From NCBI RefSeq assembly GCF_020283565.1, contig NC_060060.1, positions 11,346,001-11,410,000 on the forward strand: a stretch of 64,000 bases of DNA, read 5' to 3'. Source of the stretch: Trifolium pratense. Taxonomy: Eukaryota > Streptophyta > Magnoliopsida > Fabales > Fabaceae. Within the stretch, counting starts at the first letter, position 1, and the number at the start of each line of letters is the position of its first letter. This document shows positions 44,096 through 57,704 of this stretch, one piece after another. Both the position numbers and the translations under genes were made by a program. A model generated the notes under the pieces. It had not been told where the DNA came from. It searched no databases and was given only the letters and a program-made list of their open reading frames with translations.

Positions 44096-44930
44096 ACATT
44101 AGAATACCAATAATTTGTTTTTTTTTTATACAAAGTGACGGCTAGGGTTTACATTAGAATATCATTAACTTAACAGCACAAAAAGTTACTAGAGAATATA
44201 TATAAAACATAATGGACTCTAAACTAATAGGCCCAATAACATAGTCTATTATTTTATTATCTAACAAGCATGACTTGAAAATTACATAGTTTTTGAAAAA
44301 CCAAATTCATTGCATGAGATTGAAAATTTTGGAAAAAATGTGGTTACACTTGAAAAATACATATTTTTGGAGAGATTTATGGCTTGAGAATCAATCAATG
44401 TGTGATCAATTTTTAATTTGGCTGCAGAAAGAGAAGTTACAGTAGTGCGAAAGATAAGAGACCAAATAAAGATAAGAGATCAAATATATAATTAAATCTA
44501 TTTTTAAACTAAAAATCTAATACACGTCATACTTATTTTAAGAACAAATTTCTAATTTTTTTAATGATATATTGTTAATATGTTAATTGTTATGTTAATT
44601 TTTTTCTACTTATGAGAACTTAAACCACAAACCTCCTATTCCTTAACCCATAATTCAGTCTTTAAACTATATATCATTCTCTCATATTTTTAATGATATT
44701 TAAAAACTAAACTAATGAGTTAATAATAATTTAAAAATGATTTAATATATTTTTATAGTTCTAAAGAAACTAAAATAGATTTATTAAAAAAAAAAATTGA
44801 AATTAAATCGGAAAAGATATCTATGATTTTTACTTTTTTGACAGATAGATATCCATAATTTAAAAATTAATTTAATTGATTTGTTGTTGTTTTTTTTTTT
44901 TTTTTCTGTTAAAAAAGATACTACTACTAA
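44096..44930. other. Spacer upstream of the UBC12 gene
   Basis: AT-rich, no gene or repeat boundary recognised. Confidence 0.5.
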
Positions 44931-44938
44931 TAAGGTGA

Positions 44939-44953
44939 AAATATATATATATT
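44939..44953 (+). promoter_or_regulatory. Candidate TATA box of the UBC12/RCE1 gene
   Basis: AAAATATATATATATTGG, about 30-40 bp before a purine-rich leader. The start site is not otherwise defined. Confidence 0.4.
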
Positions 44954-45079
44954 GGAGATTGGAGAAGAGAATAGAGTTAAAAAGGTTTGTGAAGGATCCA
45001 TTCCATAGCTGAGCTGTGAAATAATCTCTCACTTTGTTTATTTATCTTTCTTCCTTCTTCCCAACACACCCTAACCCAG

Positions 45080-45676
45080 GTTCGTTTTCTCGATCCCTTT
45101 CCTTTTCTAGGGTTTCTTCTTTTTCTTTCTCTTTAATTAATTAACAACTTTATCCATAATAAATCTAATTCAATTTTATTTTTATTTTTATTTTTATTTT
45201 AAAACGAACTCTCTAGAATAATTCCTTTGTTTTTCTCTGTACGCGTTCAGTTTATACGATTGATGATTCAACCATAGATTTACCTTTTTATTTTCTCTCT
45301 ATTAGATCGCGCTGTTCTTTGTTTAATCACTGTGACCTAACTATTTTTTACGCGATCTTATTCTTTTTATATCATTATTCTTCAACAGGGATAAAACTGT
45401 GATTTTGGTAGTTTAGGGTTAAGTTCAATATATCAAGTACCTTGTTTTTCTATTAAGCTTGTGAATTTATTTGTTGCTGCATAACAAATAAGTTATTTAG
45501 AATAAGGTACAGTTTTTTGGTTGGAATAGGGAAGATAGTGTGTTTTATTGGTCTTTTTCTATGATTTTTGTTAACTTGTTTGTTATTTTTATTGAATGGA
45601 TTTTTTTTTTTTGTTTGGACAATTTTGTTGTCTGTGATGTAGTGTTCTAATGTGGAGTTGATGTTCTTTTTTGCAG
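45080..45676 (+). other. 5' UTR intron of the UBC12/RCE1 gene
   Basis: Donor CCCAG|GTTCGT at 45080 and acceptor TTTTTTGCAG ending at 45676, four bases before the ATG. 597 bp, T-rich. Confidence 0.75.
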
Positions 45677-45680
45677 GAAT

Positions 45681-46568
45681 ATGATTAAACTATTTAAAGT
45701 AAAGGAAAAGCAAAGAGAACTTGCAGAAAATGCTAGTAATGGAGTACCTGTTAAGAAACAAAGTGCTGGCGAGTTGCGTCTTCACAAAGGTTTTCTTCTT
45801 TTTATTGAATTGTTTCTTTTTTGTTTGTTTCATCCTGTTAAATTTGTGTGGCACTTATCCCTATCCATGGCCAAAAGGGAAACCGAGAGGGAAACGGGAA
45901 AGATAAAGGTTTAGTGCTAATATGTAGTTGCCAGAGTAGGAATTTTGTGGGGGCTTGGTTATGCCTTTGGGTGTGACTGGAGATGACGGGGACAGGAGTG
46001 AAAGCTAGAAGATATATTTTTCGGTTTGATACTTTGCATACCCTAGATTTTTAGTTGATACAGGATGAAATATCTCAGCTGTTTTGACAAATGGTCGCCA
46101 TGGTGTTACCATGGCAGTAAGGCATGGTGCGTTTCTAACAAAACACCACGGGCACTGATGGCTATGGTGTGGTGGCTTTTCACATTGTGGCCTATGATGG
46201 ACTCTCTGGCAGGTCTTGGAGCCATGGGGGAATAGTGGCTAAATCATCTAGGGAAATGGAAGTAGATGGGCATCGGTGACCCTATTTTAAACCCTGCCGA
46301 CCCGAAAAGCCTAATGACTTATCAAACCCACATCTCTGCACCTACTCTTGCACATTGTCGCTGTTAATTCTCATTGCATGCTTGTACTCTTACTTCAAGG
46401 GCTCAAACTCACCTGCCCCGCCCCGCCCCCCCAACCATCTCTTGTTAATGTAGCAAACTGCGGATCTTTAATTACCGACTCATTCTCTTCCTCCTTTCTT
46501 TTTCATCAATTTCCTATTCTTCGAGTCTTAATTGCTGTTTATCCCTCTCTATTTCCTTCTCAGCTTTG

Positions 46569-46666
<98 letters not shown>

Positions 46667-48229
46667 TTCTTTGTGATTCTGTCCTCATTGTTCATTGATT
46701 CAAGAGCTGCTAATAATATGATGCTTCCAGTGAATTTAATTTATTGCAATATGTTTCTAGTTTATTGTTCTTGAAAGGTTATTAGTTTTTTTCTGTTTGG
46801 TTAATTCTGCAGTTTGTGTGTATATATTATATACTTATATGAAAAACTCCATGCTTCTGCTATAGCTATAGGCTGCAATGTCATCTGCCATACTTTTATG
46901 GTGGACTTTAGGCTTACCACTATCACTCTTTAATAACATTGCATCAAATGGTTAAAGTAATACAAAGGTAGACGGATCTTATTTTATTCGTTTTTTGGAC
47001 AAGTTACAAAAAGAATTGGGTTAGAGATAAGAGAGTGCAAAACCTTGAGATTTTGGTAGTAAGAATCTAGGAGATTTATTCGTTAGGGTTGCATCATTTT
47101 CTGTGAAAATCTACAGTAGGCTCTGAGGAGGACGGCAACCAGAGAGGTTTTGTTGTTAGATGATTTTCTTTAATACTGAAACAATGTATTCGTTAATATT
47201 GAAATTCTTCGGAACATTAGCCAGCTTGATACAGAGTATATTAATATCCTGGCAGACATGTGGACTGCTATCCTGTAAAGAGTTGTAGGTTCACTTGTTG
47301 GACTATGATAAGTGTTTTTAGTTGCTGCTCTGAGACATTTCTTTATGATAAGTGTTTTTAGTTGTTCACTTGTTCGAGACAATAGTTTTTGCTACTTTAT
47401 TTTGTTATACAAGTCTTTTTGACAGTGGTTGTTACATCTTTCAGATATAAGTGAGCTGAATCTACCAAAATCTTGCACCATGCAATTCCCCAATGGAAAA
47501 GATGACCTCATGAACTTCGAAGTTTTGATTCGACCTGATGATGGATATTACCTGTAAGGAAGTATCCACTTTATCTGTTCGTTAGTTTCTACTTGTAGCC
47601 TAACTTTATAATTAAGTCTTGTTTAAGGCATTGATGTCCCTATAATCTGATAGGTTCTATACCCTCAACCTCAAAATTTCATTAATCACCATTATGTTGT
47701 GTTTTTTGTCACAGAGGGGGCACATTTTTGTTTTCCTTCAATGTGTCTCCCATCTATCCACATGAAGCACCCAAGGTGAAGTGCAAGACAAAGGTAGGAT
47801 CGACTTCATTATATATTTAACTATAATTCATGCTTTTCGGTATCTGCCTTGCTTTCATATTCTGTTTCAATGCAATAATAAATTTATTCCTACAATATGT
47901 AGGTCTACCATCCAAATATTGACTTGGAAGGAAATGTTTGTCTCAACATCTTAAGAGAAGACTGGAAACCTGTCCTTAATATAAACACTGTCATCTATGG
48001 CTTGTTTCACCTCTTCACGGTATGGCTCTGTTTTTTTACGAATTGGGGTTTTGATACTTGAAATAAGCTCTAATCTTCTAATTATATGCAGGAGCCAAAT
48101 TACGAGGATCCCCTGAATCATGATGCAGCTGCTGTGTTGAGAGAAAACCCAAAGATGTTTGAATCTAATGTGAGGAGGGCAATGGCTGGTGGGTATGTGG
48201 GACAAACCTTCTTCCCACGCTGTATGTAA
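45681..48229 (+). CDS. RCE1: NEDD8/RUB1-conjugating E2 enzyme (UBC12/RCE1 type)
   Basis: Coding exons 45681-45789, 47445-47553, 47715-47793, 47903-48019 and 48092-48229 join in frame through GT-AG introns to give 183 aa, the usual length. The N-terminus [13 protein letters not shown] is the NEDD8-E1-docking extension of UBC12. The UBC fold follows, with [18 protein letters not shown], the active-site Cys in [10 protein letters not shown], and a C-terminal [16 protein letters not shown]. The enzyme transfers RUB1/NEDD8 to cullins, activating the SCF ligases used in auxin and other signalling. Intron 1 (1.65 kb) contains a long TA microsatellite. The convergent MFS gene lies 1.6 kb downstream. 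RCE1 is also beside GGPPS and MFS genes in Arabidopsis. Confidence 0.96.
46572..46664. repeat. TA dinucleotide microsatellite in RCE1 intron 1
   Basis: About 46 uninterrupted TA units. Confidence 0.95.
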
Positions 48230-49857
48230 ACCATGCTCGACAACTTCCAAGCCCCTTTTGAAATATATTATCAATGCTTTGATGGCCCGTGGTTTGTAAA
48301 ATTGATTTAAAAAAATTGGATTTTATTTTCGTCAGTATTTTATTTTTCTTGGTGGAGCATCAGGATAGTTCCATAGACCACCAAACGCATCTAAAAGCGA
48401 AACAAGTGGAATGTTAATGTAACTTATGTGCTTTATGGAATGTTGACGTACTATTCTAAACAATCAGAAAATGGGTTCAGTGGTCAATATTTGTGTCATC
48501 TCTTTGCATTTTATGTTGATTCTTGTCTATTCCTTTCATTCCCAAATCTAAAACATACTCTCTGAATGCATGGAAACTTCCATTCTGTTTGAAAAGCTAA
48601 TAAGCAAAAACATAAGAGCCTGCTAGACTCATGACTTGGTTTCTGATTCCGAAATGTTTAGCGATGTAATGACTATACAAAACAATGTGCAACTCTGTTA
48701 GCTGTTTATTTTTTAAAAGAAATTCACTTTTGTAGAATAGTTAATAATCTTCAAGCTTTTCATTTATAAACTTTGCGCTTTCAAGTACTTAAAACCGAGA
48801 ATCATCAAGCTTTCAAGTATTTCACAAGGTTAAATACAATGAATTTTCTTCCCGTGGTAGTCTGCTTTTTGAAAGTGATTAATTGTTGTTATTCTAATGT
48901 GCTAAAGTAACATTGAGATTTTACTGTGGAATTGATACAAAAATACAAATTTATCACTTGATGTGTATATTAGTGTTTTCCAACGACAGAAAGTAAAATG
49001 ATGTTTGCCAAATATTTGTATGACCATAACATTCATCAATCAGTTCCCCTCATTTTAGTGAAAGGAAACAGAAGTCACTTGAGTTATCTTGTCTTCTTCA
49101 TATTCTCCCTATGGAACAATTTTAAACCTCTTTTTCTCCCTTGCTCTGATGGTAACAATGACAGAAATCAATTTGATATATATATATATGAGTTTACAAT
49201 CCTTTTATAGTTTTATAATATGACAATGAAACAGTTGAAGTATGACCATAACATGAAATTCTGGTGACATCAATACGAAAACCAAATCAACTTCTTTAAA
49301 ATGCAAAAGACAAAACACACAGAAAACAAAACACCAAATTAATTAATGTGATATACACATACTGTCATGCAGCAGCCAATTTGGCTTAATGTGAGAGTAA
49401 GTATGGGACTCATGAGAATTTTGTTGTTCTTTTAACAGAAGAATAACAGTGTTAAGGTACAAGGGAGAAGTGTGTCCTTCCAATGTAAAACCAAGGGAGG
49501 GTAGTGTCAATCTTAAAACTAGACAGTGTTTATGATGTTTAATTAGATCTTAGAGGAGGTTGGTGTAATTTATCTGTGTGAAATGTTTGCTATTAAATAG
49601 GTCTGATCAGTTTGGTCACATATGCCGCCTCAAGTATAAGCAATCGCTCAAAACGAGTTCATTTGTTAGCCTCGTCTCATAATGGAACCCATAGACACTT
49701 CAAATAAAAGAAAATGAGGCCATTTTTGAAGATCTGTTGCAACGTTTCATACTTTCGTGAATACTGCCGAAGATTTGAATTCCATATATACCCAAGTCAC
49801 AAGCAGATAGAGTTAAGAGGGCTCCATTCAAACGAACTACCGTTCTTAGTTAGCGTC
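48230..49857. other. 3' flanks of the convergent RCE1 and MFS genes
   Basis: AT-rich sequence holding both 3' UTRs. A short TA run lies at 49178-49188. No other feature. Confidence 0.5.
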
Positions 49858-52629
49858 TCACATCATCTCCTCTTCTTTCAAGGCTTGCATTCTAGCATTT
49901 TCACGGTCCTTCTTAAATATATAATACAATGGTGTGTAGCACAAGCAACACAGTCCAAATGGAATTGCCATCATTGAAAGAAGTCCCTTTGACAAGGCAA
50001 GTGCCTCTGCCGGAGACCCTTTGAGAGGATCAACAGATTTTGAATTGTAGCCGAACATTTTCTCTGCAAGAATGCCAACCAAAGGAGCTGCAACAGAAGA
50101 GAATGAGCCTTCAAAAGCTCTATCGAATGCATAAATCATTGTTCTGTGTTTGACTGGGACAACCTCAGCGAACATCGGTGCATTAGCAGCCGTACCATTC
50201 CAGCTTATAGTGAGTCCCATAAAAAAGAGTGTGACCGCAAATGTAAAAAAACTAGTTACTGATTGAGGTATGATCCTAAGAAGAAACCATGAGAATGGAA
50301 TGCCCATAAAGGCACTAAATTGCGCACACATAATCCGAGCTGAATATGGATAGGTTTGTGACAATCGATCAGCTATTGATCCTCCTACGAATGAGCCGAT
50401 AGCACACCCAACAGCAAAAAGACTGAGGAGAGTTGCTGCAGTGTTATTATCAAAACCTGCATAGTGATCAAAATTCATTGTATCAAGCAAGTAGATAAAA
50501 GGATTCATATTAGGACACATTTTAGAATCATATGTTATTGCACCATTTCCAATACTTGGTTCCAATGTTTGCATTAGTTTGTTAATGTACAGAAGAAGGT
50601 TTCATGCTCACCAATTAGTTCGAACCACATTGTGAAGAACACCATGGCAGTCCATGGTAATGACCCGACAATGCCTTGTAAGACAATTATTTGAAATGTT
50701 GGCACTTTGATCACAGATTTAGTGGCTGCCCAAGAGTACCTCCAAATTGATGTCACACTAGCATTTCCATTATAGATCAAATCATCCCTGCTGACACACA
50801 AAGCTGATTTACCAACAGTTGCTAATCAAAGATATACAAAGTATTCAGTTATTTGACAGTTAATCACGAGGATGTAAACAATATGACAGTTTGGATGCAT
50901 TTATTTAAGAGGTCATCAGCTCGGTACTGTCCGATCTTGCACAAAACTTGAGCCTTTAACATATACGGTGTTGAGCGGATGACCATGTGAATATAGGATA
51001 GCGGATCCGGGATTCGAAGTTTAGGGAAATGGATTTCCTGCAGTAAAATTGAGTCTGCAAGAAGATCTCGGTCAAATAGTTAGCAAAATCCTACATTCAC
51101 GGTCATCAGCTCAACACTGTCCAATCTTGCAAGAAATCTAAGCCTTTATTGGACGGTGTTGAACTCTGACTACTTGAATATAGGAAATCCCTAACTGCAA
51201 GGAATCTGTCTGTTTCCCTAAATTTCACAATGTTGTGATGTAAAGAGTGTTATTTCTTACTTTTCTGAGCTATCGCTAGCATTTTGAGTGGCGGAAATTC
51301 TTTTTCTTGGATCATCGACATATAGCAAAACAAGGAATCCAATGAATGCACTCAAACTTGCCATCAAAACAAAGGCACATCTCCATCCTTGTATTCCCCA
51401 AAACGTCTGACCAGCCATGACGGTAGCCATAACGCCACCTCCAATTCCACCAACAGTACCAATAAAGCTTAGTAGTCCAAATCCAGCTCCTCTCACACCT
51501 TCTTTATAGCTATCAGCAATGAAAGACTGCAATGCTGGAATCACAATCGCCAAACCAAATCCATTTATCGCTCTCCAAAACGCAACCTGCATAAAATCGT
51601 TGCAACCGCTAACAGCAGCAGTGGATAAAGCCCAGCAGAAAGTTCCCATAGCAAGAATTGTTGGTCTATCATAGCTAAGAACAAGTATACCAGCTAGTGG
51701 AGATGATATTCCTTGAACAAAGTTCCTTATGAATGTGAGGTAACCTAAATCAGACGGTCCTGCATTGAATGTTTCACTAACTTCTTTGTAGACTGCTGGA
51801 AGAAGATTTTCATCTGCCCGCTCCATTATAGCGGCTAGGTTGATAAGAATGAGCGAAAGAGATACGCCATAAATCTGTATTGTTGTTCTGTGGAAAATCA
51901 TATATCATGGTTAGACCATAGCCACAATTCCTTGTATATGATCAAAAGGAATGTAAAGAAGTAAAATGCAAAGATCATACAAAATTAGGTGACCTCATTT
52001 TCTGAGTAAATTTACTCCAATTTCATGCCTGCTTGAATTGACGGTGAGTTTGACAAAATCATGGTGTATAATTGTAATTTTGACAAAAAGTAGACTTTTG
52101 AGCTTCGACAAAATCACAGTATCATCATGATTTCATCAAACTCACCGTAATTTCAAACAGGCACTTCATGAGCATGTTAGCCTATAGTTTTTCTATTAAT
52201 TAAGATTTGATATCATTATTTAAAGGAGAAAAAATGTTCTAAAACCCATTGGTAAATTCTCTAGTCTAATGCATCTTGTACTAGAAATTACTACAAATGG
52301 TATATATAGTTTATATTCATTATTATAATCCATGAAGTTGGAAAAAAACATAAACTTGTTATATAGAACTAAAAGTAATGTTTATAAAAAGGTGATGTAA
52401 TTAAGGAATCAAAACAAAATCTTCAAATTAAACATGTGTTCCAATAAAAAAAAAAAAGTTGAAAGACAAATCATAGATAACTGAATTCAAAGAAAGAAAG
52501 AAAAAAGTTTAGAGAGAGAGAGAGAGAGAGAGGTACTGACTTCATGGTATGAGAAGTGGGGGTGGTAAATGATGATTTGGATGGAAGAAGAGTGCTTGTG
52601 CTATGTTTTGGGGTTCGAACAAGTCCCAT
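49858..52629 (-). CDS. Major facilitator superfamily transporter (UNE2/At4g36790-like)
   Basis: Exons 52541-52629, 51261-51887, 50612-50787 and 49858-50456 join in frame via GT-AG introns to give 496 aa. After a Ser/Thr-rich N-terminus (MGLVRTPKHS), 12 hydrophobic segments are expected. Visible ones include IYGVSLSLILINLAAIMERADE (TM1), LSYDRPTILAMGTFCWALS with the MFS loop, GFGLLSFIGTVGGIGGGVMAT, and TFAVTLFFMGLTISWNGTAAN. The proteins most like it are Arabidopsis At2g18590/At4g36790 and UNE2. The substrate is unknown. The ATG at 52629 is the first in frame, since a TAA lies 23 codons upstream. Exon 3 has a tandem NAGNAG acceptor (CAGCAG) next to 50787. A GA/CT repeat lies just inside intron 1 (52511-52532). 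It is convergent with RCE1. Confidence 0.93.
52511..52532. repeat. GA microsatellite near the MFS intron 1 donor
   Basis: Eleven AG units on the plus strand (CT on the sense strand), starting nine bases inside the intron. Confidence 0.85.
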
Positions 52630-52954
52630 GATGACAAATCCAAACAAAGAGGAAAAGAACACAAAAACCAGCGTTCTTGACGGATCTAAACGCAATTAAC
52701 TAACAACAAATATAACACGACACATTATACTACTAAATGAAAATTACTATGTTTTTTGTCATTTCTTTACAACAACAAATGCTATCAAATCAAAATATAC
52801 TAAACACATAAAACATGAAAGAGATTAAATTAAAGATTTATTGAAAATCAAACCGTCCAAGAGATCAGAGATAAAACAATGAAGTCATTTATAATATCTT
52901 ATTTGATTTTTGTGATTTGAATTGTAAATAAATATGTAAGTAAACGTGGATTAT

Positions 52955-52963
52955 ATTATATAT
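52955..52963 (-). promoter_or_regulatory. Candidate TATA box of the MFS gene
   Basis: TATATATAA on the minus strand, about 325 bp upstream of the ATG. Alternative AT-rich words exist nearby. Confidence 0.35.
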
Positions 52964-53173
52964 ACGATGTTAAAGTCGGACCTCGTTTTATCTTTGATTG
53001 GTCAGTCCCTTGTTACAATCGTGTTATGTAAACGTGGAACCTTACCTACGTTAGCGTCTCCTCTCATGTTTCTAAGAAGGCATCCATGAGATACCATCCA
53101 CAAAAGACATTATAGTCTCTCCAATCCTAACCATTTTCAAATACATCTAAACACACTCTAGTTTTTTTTGAAC

Positions 53174-55942
53174 TTAAAGTATATACTCCATTTCATTCAT
53201 AATAATATCACGAATATAAAGGGGAACATCAATGAAAATGTGGAAACTAGCTAAGGATGTGACCTCTCTTGCTAATACATGAGCGACCTCATTGGTTTGT
53301 CTCCTAATATACTCAACCCGAGAGTTTCTAAAATGTGTGTTAAACATGGTCTTACAGTCCTTAATAATATCACCAAGCTCAGACTCGTCTCTATTCTTAC
53401 TATGAAATTTAGTTACAACAATTTGTGAGTCAAGCTCGAAATCTACATGCTCCAGTTGTAAATCTTGAATCCATTTCATGACATGCAACAATCTCAATGC
53501 CTCACCAATGTCCACATTCATAATTGGAGAGAACCATTCTGTCTTAGCAAGTACAAAACTTCCTTGATCATCTCTAACGCATACTCCTATACCCACTTTG
53601 TTGAGAATAGTGGAGAATGATGCATCTATATTGCATTTGTACCTTCCAATAGATGGTTTGGACCACCTAGTACCCGCTATAGTTGGTTGAATTCTACTTT
53701 GCTTTTGTTTCATTTCTTGTGCTTGGTTCCAACCTGTTAAGAGATTAATGCCACGATCACACACAACATTGACTGATTCTACTTCATTTCTCCACAATTT
53801 ATTGTTCCTATGTTGCCAAATACTCCAAAGCAAAACCGAGAAGAGTGAAAAGTGGTATGCTGCCATATGTTGTGCTAGTTCAAGCACACATCCTGATACA
53901 CTTGTAGTAGTGTTTAAGAAATGTTGAACTTGATGCCACAACCCACACCTCTGCCAAATTTGAATGCAATTCCTGCAATAGAAAAAAAGATGTTTACTAT
54001 CCTCAACTAATTCGTTACATAGCACACACATATCAGAGCAATTAACACCCTTTTGGTTAAGGCGAGCTCTAGTTGGAACACAATTTCTACACAGACGCCA
54101 AATGAAATTTTTAATTTTAGGAGGGATTCTAGCTTTCCAAAGAAAACTCCAGTTGCCAGAAACTTGAAGATGAGTTGTATCAAGGATATTCTCAACGCAT
54201 TGTCGATAAGCACTCTTGACGGAATATGTTCCATCCTTTTCATGTCTCCAAATTATCTTATCATGATTAACGAAATTGAAAAGAGGGGTTCTCAACACCA
54301 TATCTGCAACTGAGGCATCAAACAAGGAATTCACTAAATTAACATCCCAATGCTTACCATCATCACCAAACAAGTCTGAAACATTCAGCTGGTGAAGTTC
54401 CTCTGCCAAGTTCGGTGGCTTAGAAATCACAGCACCATTAACAAGCCATTGTTGGTCCCATATAGAAATATTGTGTCCTGACCCAATGCTCCACTTGTGA
54501 CCATCACGAACAATGAACTTTGCACTCCAAATACTTCGCCAAACATAACTCTGGTTGTGACCAATGCTAGACTGAAGAAAATCACTTCTAGGAAAGTATC
54601 TAGCTTTGAAAAGACGAGTGATTAAACTACCTAAATTAGTCATGAATTTCCAGGCTTGTTTTCCAAGCATTGCATAATTAAAAGCACTAATGCTTTTAAA
54701 CCCCAAGCCACCCACATTCTTGGGCATTGACAAACGATCCCAAGATAGCCAATGAATACCTTTAGACTGCTCCTTGTTATGTCCCCACCAAAACGAGTTC
54801 ATCATCTTCTCAATCTCATCACAAAGGGAGGATGGAATTAGAAATATGCTCATAACATAGGACGGGATTGATTGTAGGACCGATTTGATTAAAATCTCTC
54901 TGCCTGCTTGAGATAAACATTTACTGCTCCAAGAAGTTATTTTTTTCCAAATCCTGTCTTTGATAAACTTGAAAGTGGATTTTCTACTCCTACCCACCAT
55001 CGACGGTAGCCCAAGATATTTACCAGTTCCTAATACTTGTTGGACTCCTAAGATGGATGCAACAGAGTCTTTAACAGAAGCAGCAACATTACAGCTACAA
55101 TAGAATTCTGATTTTTGCAAATTGATGGATTGACCGGAGGCCTCTTCATATGTAGCAAGAATGTTCTTCATAGCCAACGCCTCATGGTCAGATGCTTTAA
55201 AAAACATAAAACAGTCATCTGCGAAGAGAAGATGAGAGATAATAGGAGCATTTCTACAAATTTTAACTCCATGTATGTCCCCTCTAGTTTCTGCTTTTCT
55301 GATCAATGCTGATAAACCTTCAGCACAAATGATAAATAAGTAAGGTGAGAGAGGGTCTCCTTGGCGCAAACCTCGGCCTGGAACAATTGTCCCTACTACG
55401 TTGCCGTTAATAATCACCGAATAATCAACAGTTTCCACACATAGCATAATCCAAGATATCCATTTATGAGAAAAACCCATAGCTGAGAGGACGTCCCTAA
55501 AGTAGTCCCAATCTATTCTGTCATATGCTTTGCTAATATCTAGCTTGAGAGCCACTTCACCAACTCGGCCACACGTTTTAGATTTCATGTAGTGGACTAG
55601 CTCGATGGCAGCCATTGCATTGTCAAGAATAGAACGCCCTGGAACAAAAGCGGATTGATTCTCAGATATGCATTTATCCAGAACAACTTTCAATCTGTTG
55701 GCGAGCACCTTAGCAACCACTTTGTATAACACATTACATAAAGCAATAGGTCTCCAATCCTTCATAGAGGTTTGAACATCACCTTTAGGAATAAGAGTAA
55801 TATTTGTGGAGTTTAAATTTTCTGGAAACATGCCTGACTCTAGCCAGTGGCAACCTGCATTGTATATTTCAGTCCCACACATATCCCAAAAGTGTTGATA
55901 AAAACCCGGATTAAAACCATCTGAACCAGGACATTTATCCAC
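53174..55942 (-). pseudogene. LINE ORF2: reverse transcriptase, zinc region, RNase H
   Basis: An open stretch of 922 codons. RT starts with KCPGSDGFNPGFYQ and has ALKLDISKAYDRIDW, LRQGDPLSPYLF and the catalytic FADD (HLLFADDCFMFF). A zf-RVT region follows (WKARIPPKIKNFIWRLCRN with a Cys/His cluster), then RNase H (YKCNIDASF, EALRLLHVM, FELDSQIVV) and TNEVAHVLARE. This half appears enzymatically complete. It is in the same frame as the upstream 393-codon stretch, separated only by a TAG at 55943-55945, so the first codon here is not a start. Confidence 0.92.
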
Positions 55943-57269
55943 CTACATAGAAAACATCGCCTCTCTGAATTCTTCTAGCATAAATGGAGCTGTTAGAGCA
56001 GCATTATCGTCACTTGTTACCGATCTAGAAATAACATTTAGGACTGCATCACGTGAGCTTGTCTGCTTTTGGAAAAACTCGACAAAATATTCTCTAGCAA
56101 TAACATTCAGTTCATCTAAATTACTACAAACAGCCCCATTGATATTTTCTAGAGAAACAATTTTATTAACCTTTTTTCGAGCAGTTGCAAATGCATGAAA
56201 GTATTTAGTGTTCAAATCACCATCTTTGTGCCAAAAAGTTTTAGCTCTTTGTCTCCAAAAAAGATCATCTTTTACTAGAAGGGAAGATAACCTCTTCTTT
56301 AAAGCATTAAAGTAATTAACATTGGAAGAATCAACCTGACCTCGGGCTCTTTCTAATCTCTTGTGACATTTATCAATCTCTCTGCGAAGGTTTTGGAAGT
56401 TGTCTTTACTCCACTGAGACATGGTTGCAGCACAAATATCAAGTTTTTGCACAACACCATCAACACTAGTATTCTGCCAGCAACTCCTCACGATACTGTC
56501 AAACTCTGAATCCACTAGCCACGCATTCTCAAACATAAATTTGCGATCCGATCTAGGATAAATTTGGACTGGATCACAAACAAGCCATAAGGGGTAATGG
56601 TCTGATGATGTAACAGTCAAACATTCTAGTCTAGCATTAGGAAATGATTGACACCATTCTTCGCTAGACATAGCTCTATCAAGTTTCTCTTCCACAGCGC
56701 GATCAGTACCGAGACTTTTGAACCACGTAAATTGATATCCCTCCATGTGTATATCGATCAGGCCGGAGTCAAGAACTGCATCACGAAAACCGTTTATCAA
56801 CCAATTTGGCCTATCAACTCTACCTTTTTTTTTCATCCGAGGAGAGAATATCATTGAAATCACCAATAATGCACCACGGTATATTAGACACATGAGACAA
56901 ATGTCTAAGGAAGTTCCATGAATCTCTTCTTCTACTACCACCTGGATAACCATAAAAACCTGTAAGACGCCAAGTTCCTTGTCTAGCATCAACAACCTCC
57001 ATATCAATATGATTTTGAGAAAAATTAGAAATAGAACAATTGGACTGTTTGTGCCAAAATACTGCCAGTCCTCCTCCCCTCCCTTCACGATCCACGGTAA
57101 AACAGGAATCAAAACCCAATACATAACGCAACTCTTCTGTTTTATTTGAATGAACTAAGGTCTCATACAATATCAATATATCCGGTTTATATTTTCGGAT
57201 GAGGAATTTTAAATTAAGAATTGCATTCGGGTTACCTAGGCCTCGACAGTTCCAGCTAATAATACTCAT
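55943..57269 (-). pseudogene. LINE ORF2: endonuclease and linker, with frameshift
   Basis: The endonuclease begins MSIISWNCRGLGNP. It has the catalytic Glu region (LILYETLV), WCIIGDFND, and further on SSDHYPLWL, all typical of L1-type APE endonucleases. The frame is lost at a run of nine A (plus-strand T run near 56823-56831), where one extra base explains the shift. Downstream, GRVDRPNWLINGFRDA continues in the next frame to a TAG at 55943. Confidence 0.88.
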
Positions 57270-57506
57270 TTACCAAACTAGTGATGCTCTTTTTTGTGAC
57301 AGACCTCCTGAACTTGAAAATAGGCATGGTAGAGATCCCAATAATCCATATCTGACCCTTGTATGCAAATTGATCAATCAAAATATCACCATGACAAAAT
57401 AGGGGACTCAATAGATCAAAATTTAAGACAAAAATCCAATATAACCAAATCACCGACTCAATAAATAGGAAGCATCAGATCATGAAGCAATAAAGTAACC
57501 AGATAA

Positions 57507-57571
57507 ATGTCAATATACAATCCAATCAATTGTCACGAGTTGCATACAATCCAATCAATTGTCACGAGTTG
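57507..57571. repeat. Tandem duplication of ~32 bp
   Basis: ATACAATCCAATCAATTGTC followed by ACGAGTTGC occurs twice in a row. Confidence 0.85.
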
Positions 57572-57704
57572 CAATTTTAACAACCAGAACGGCGATGTCA
57601 GGTAAAATAGAGGCAAAGCATACCAGATTGAAGAAGTAGAATCTTTGCATAATTGATTCAGACCACCTACAGGGCAAGAGAAGCAAAACCCCAATTGGAA
57701 AGAA

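Larger units (their letters stand above)
53160..57269 (-). mobile_element. L1-type LINE retrotransposon, nearly intact ORF2
   Basis: On the minus strand it runs from an endonuclease start at 57269 through RT and RNase H to a poly-A tail (T8 on the plus strand at 53162-53169). No ORF1 is recognised upstream. 57270-57840 may be its 5' UTR and holds two small tandem duplications. Only two lesions in ORF2 are visible, a one-base frameshift and one stop codon. No target duplication was found. Confidence 0.85.

Noticed and set aside
46348..46774. Tyr-Ile repeat proteins
   Set aside because: They are translations of the TA microsatellite in the RCE1 intron.
52471..52695. 74-codon frame starting with TTG upstream of the MFS ATG
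   Set aside because: A TAA precedes the TTG directly, and the first ATG in frame (52629) joins by splicing to the rest of the transporter. The C-terminal residues of that frame are intron.
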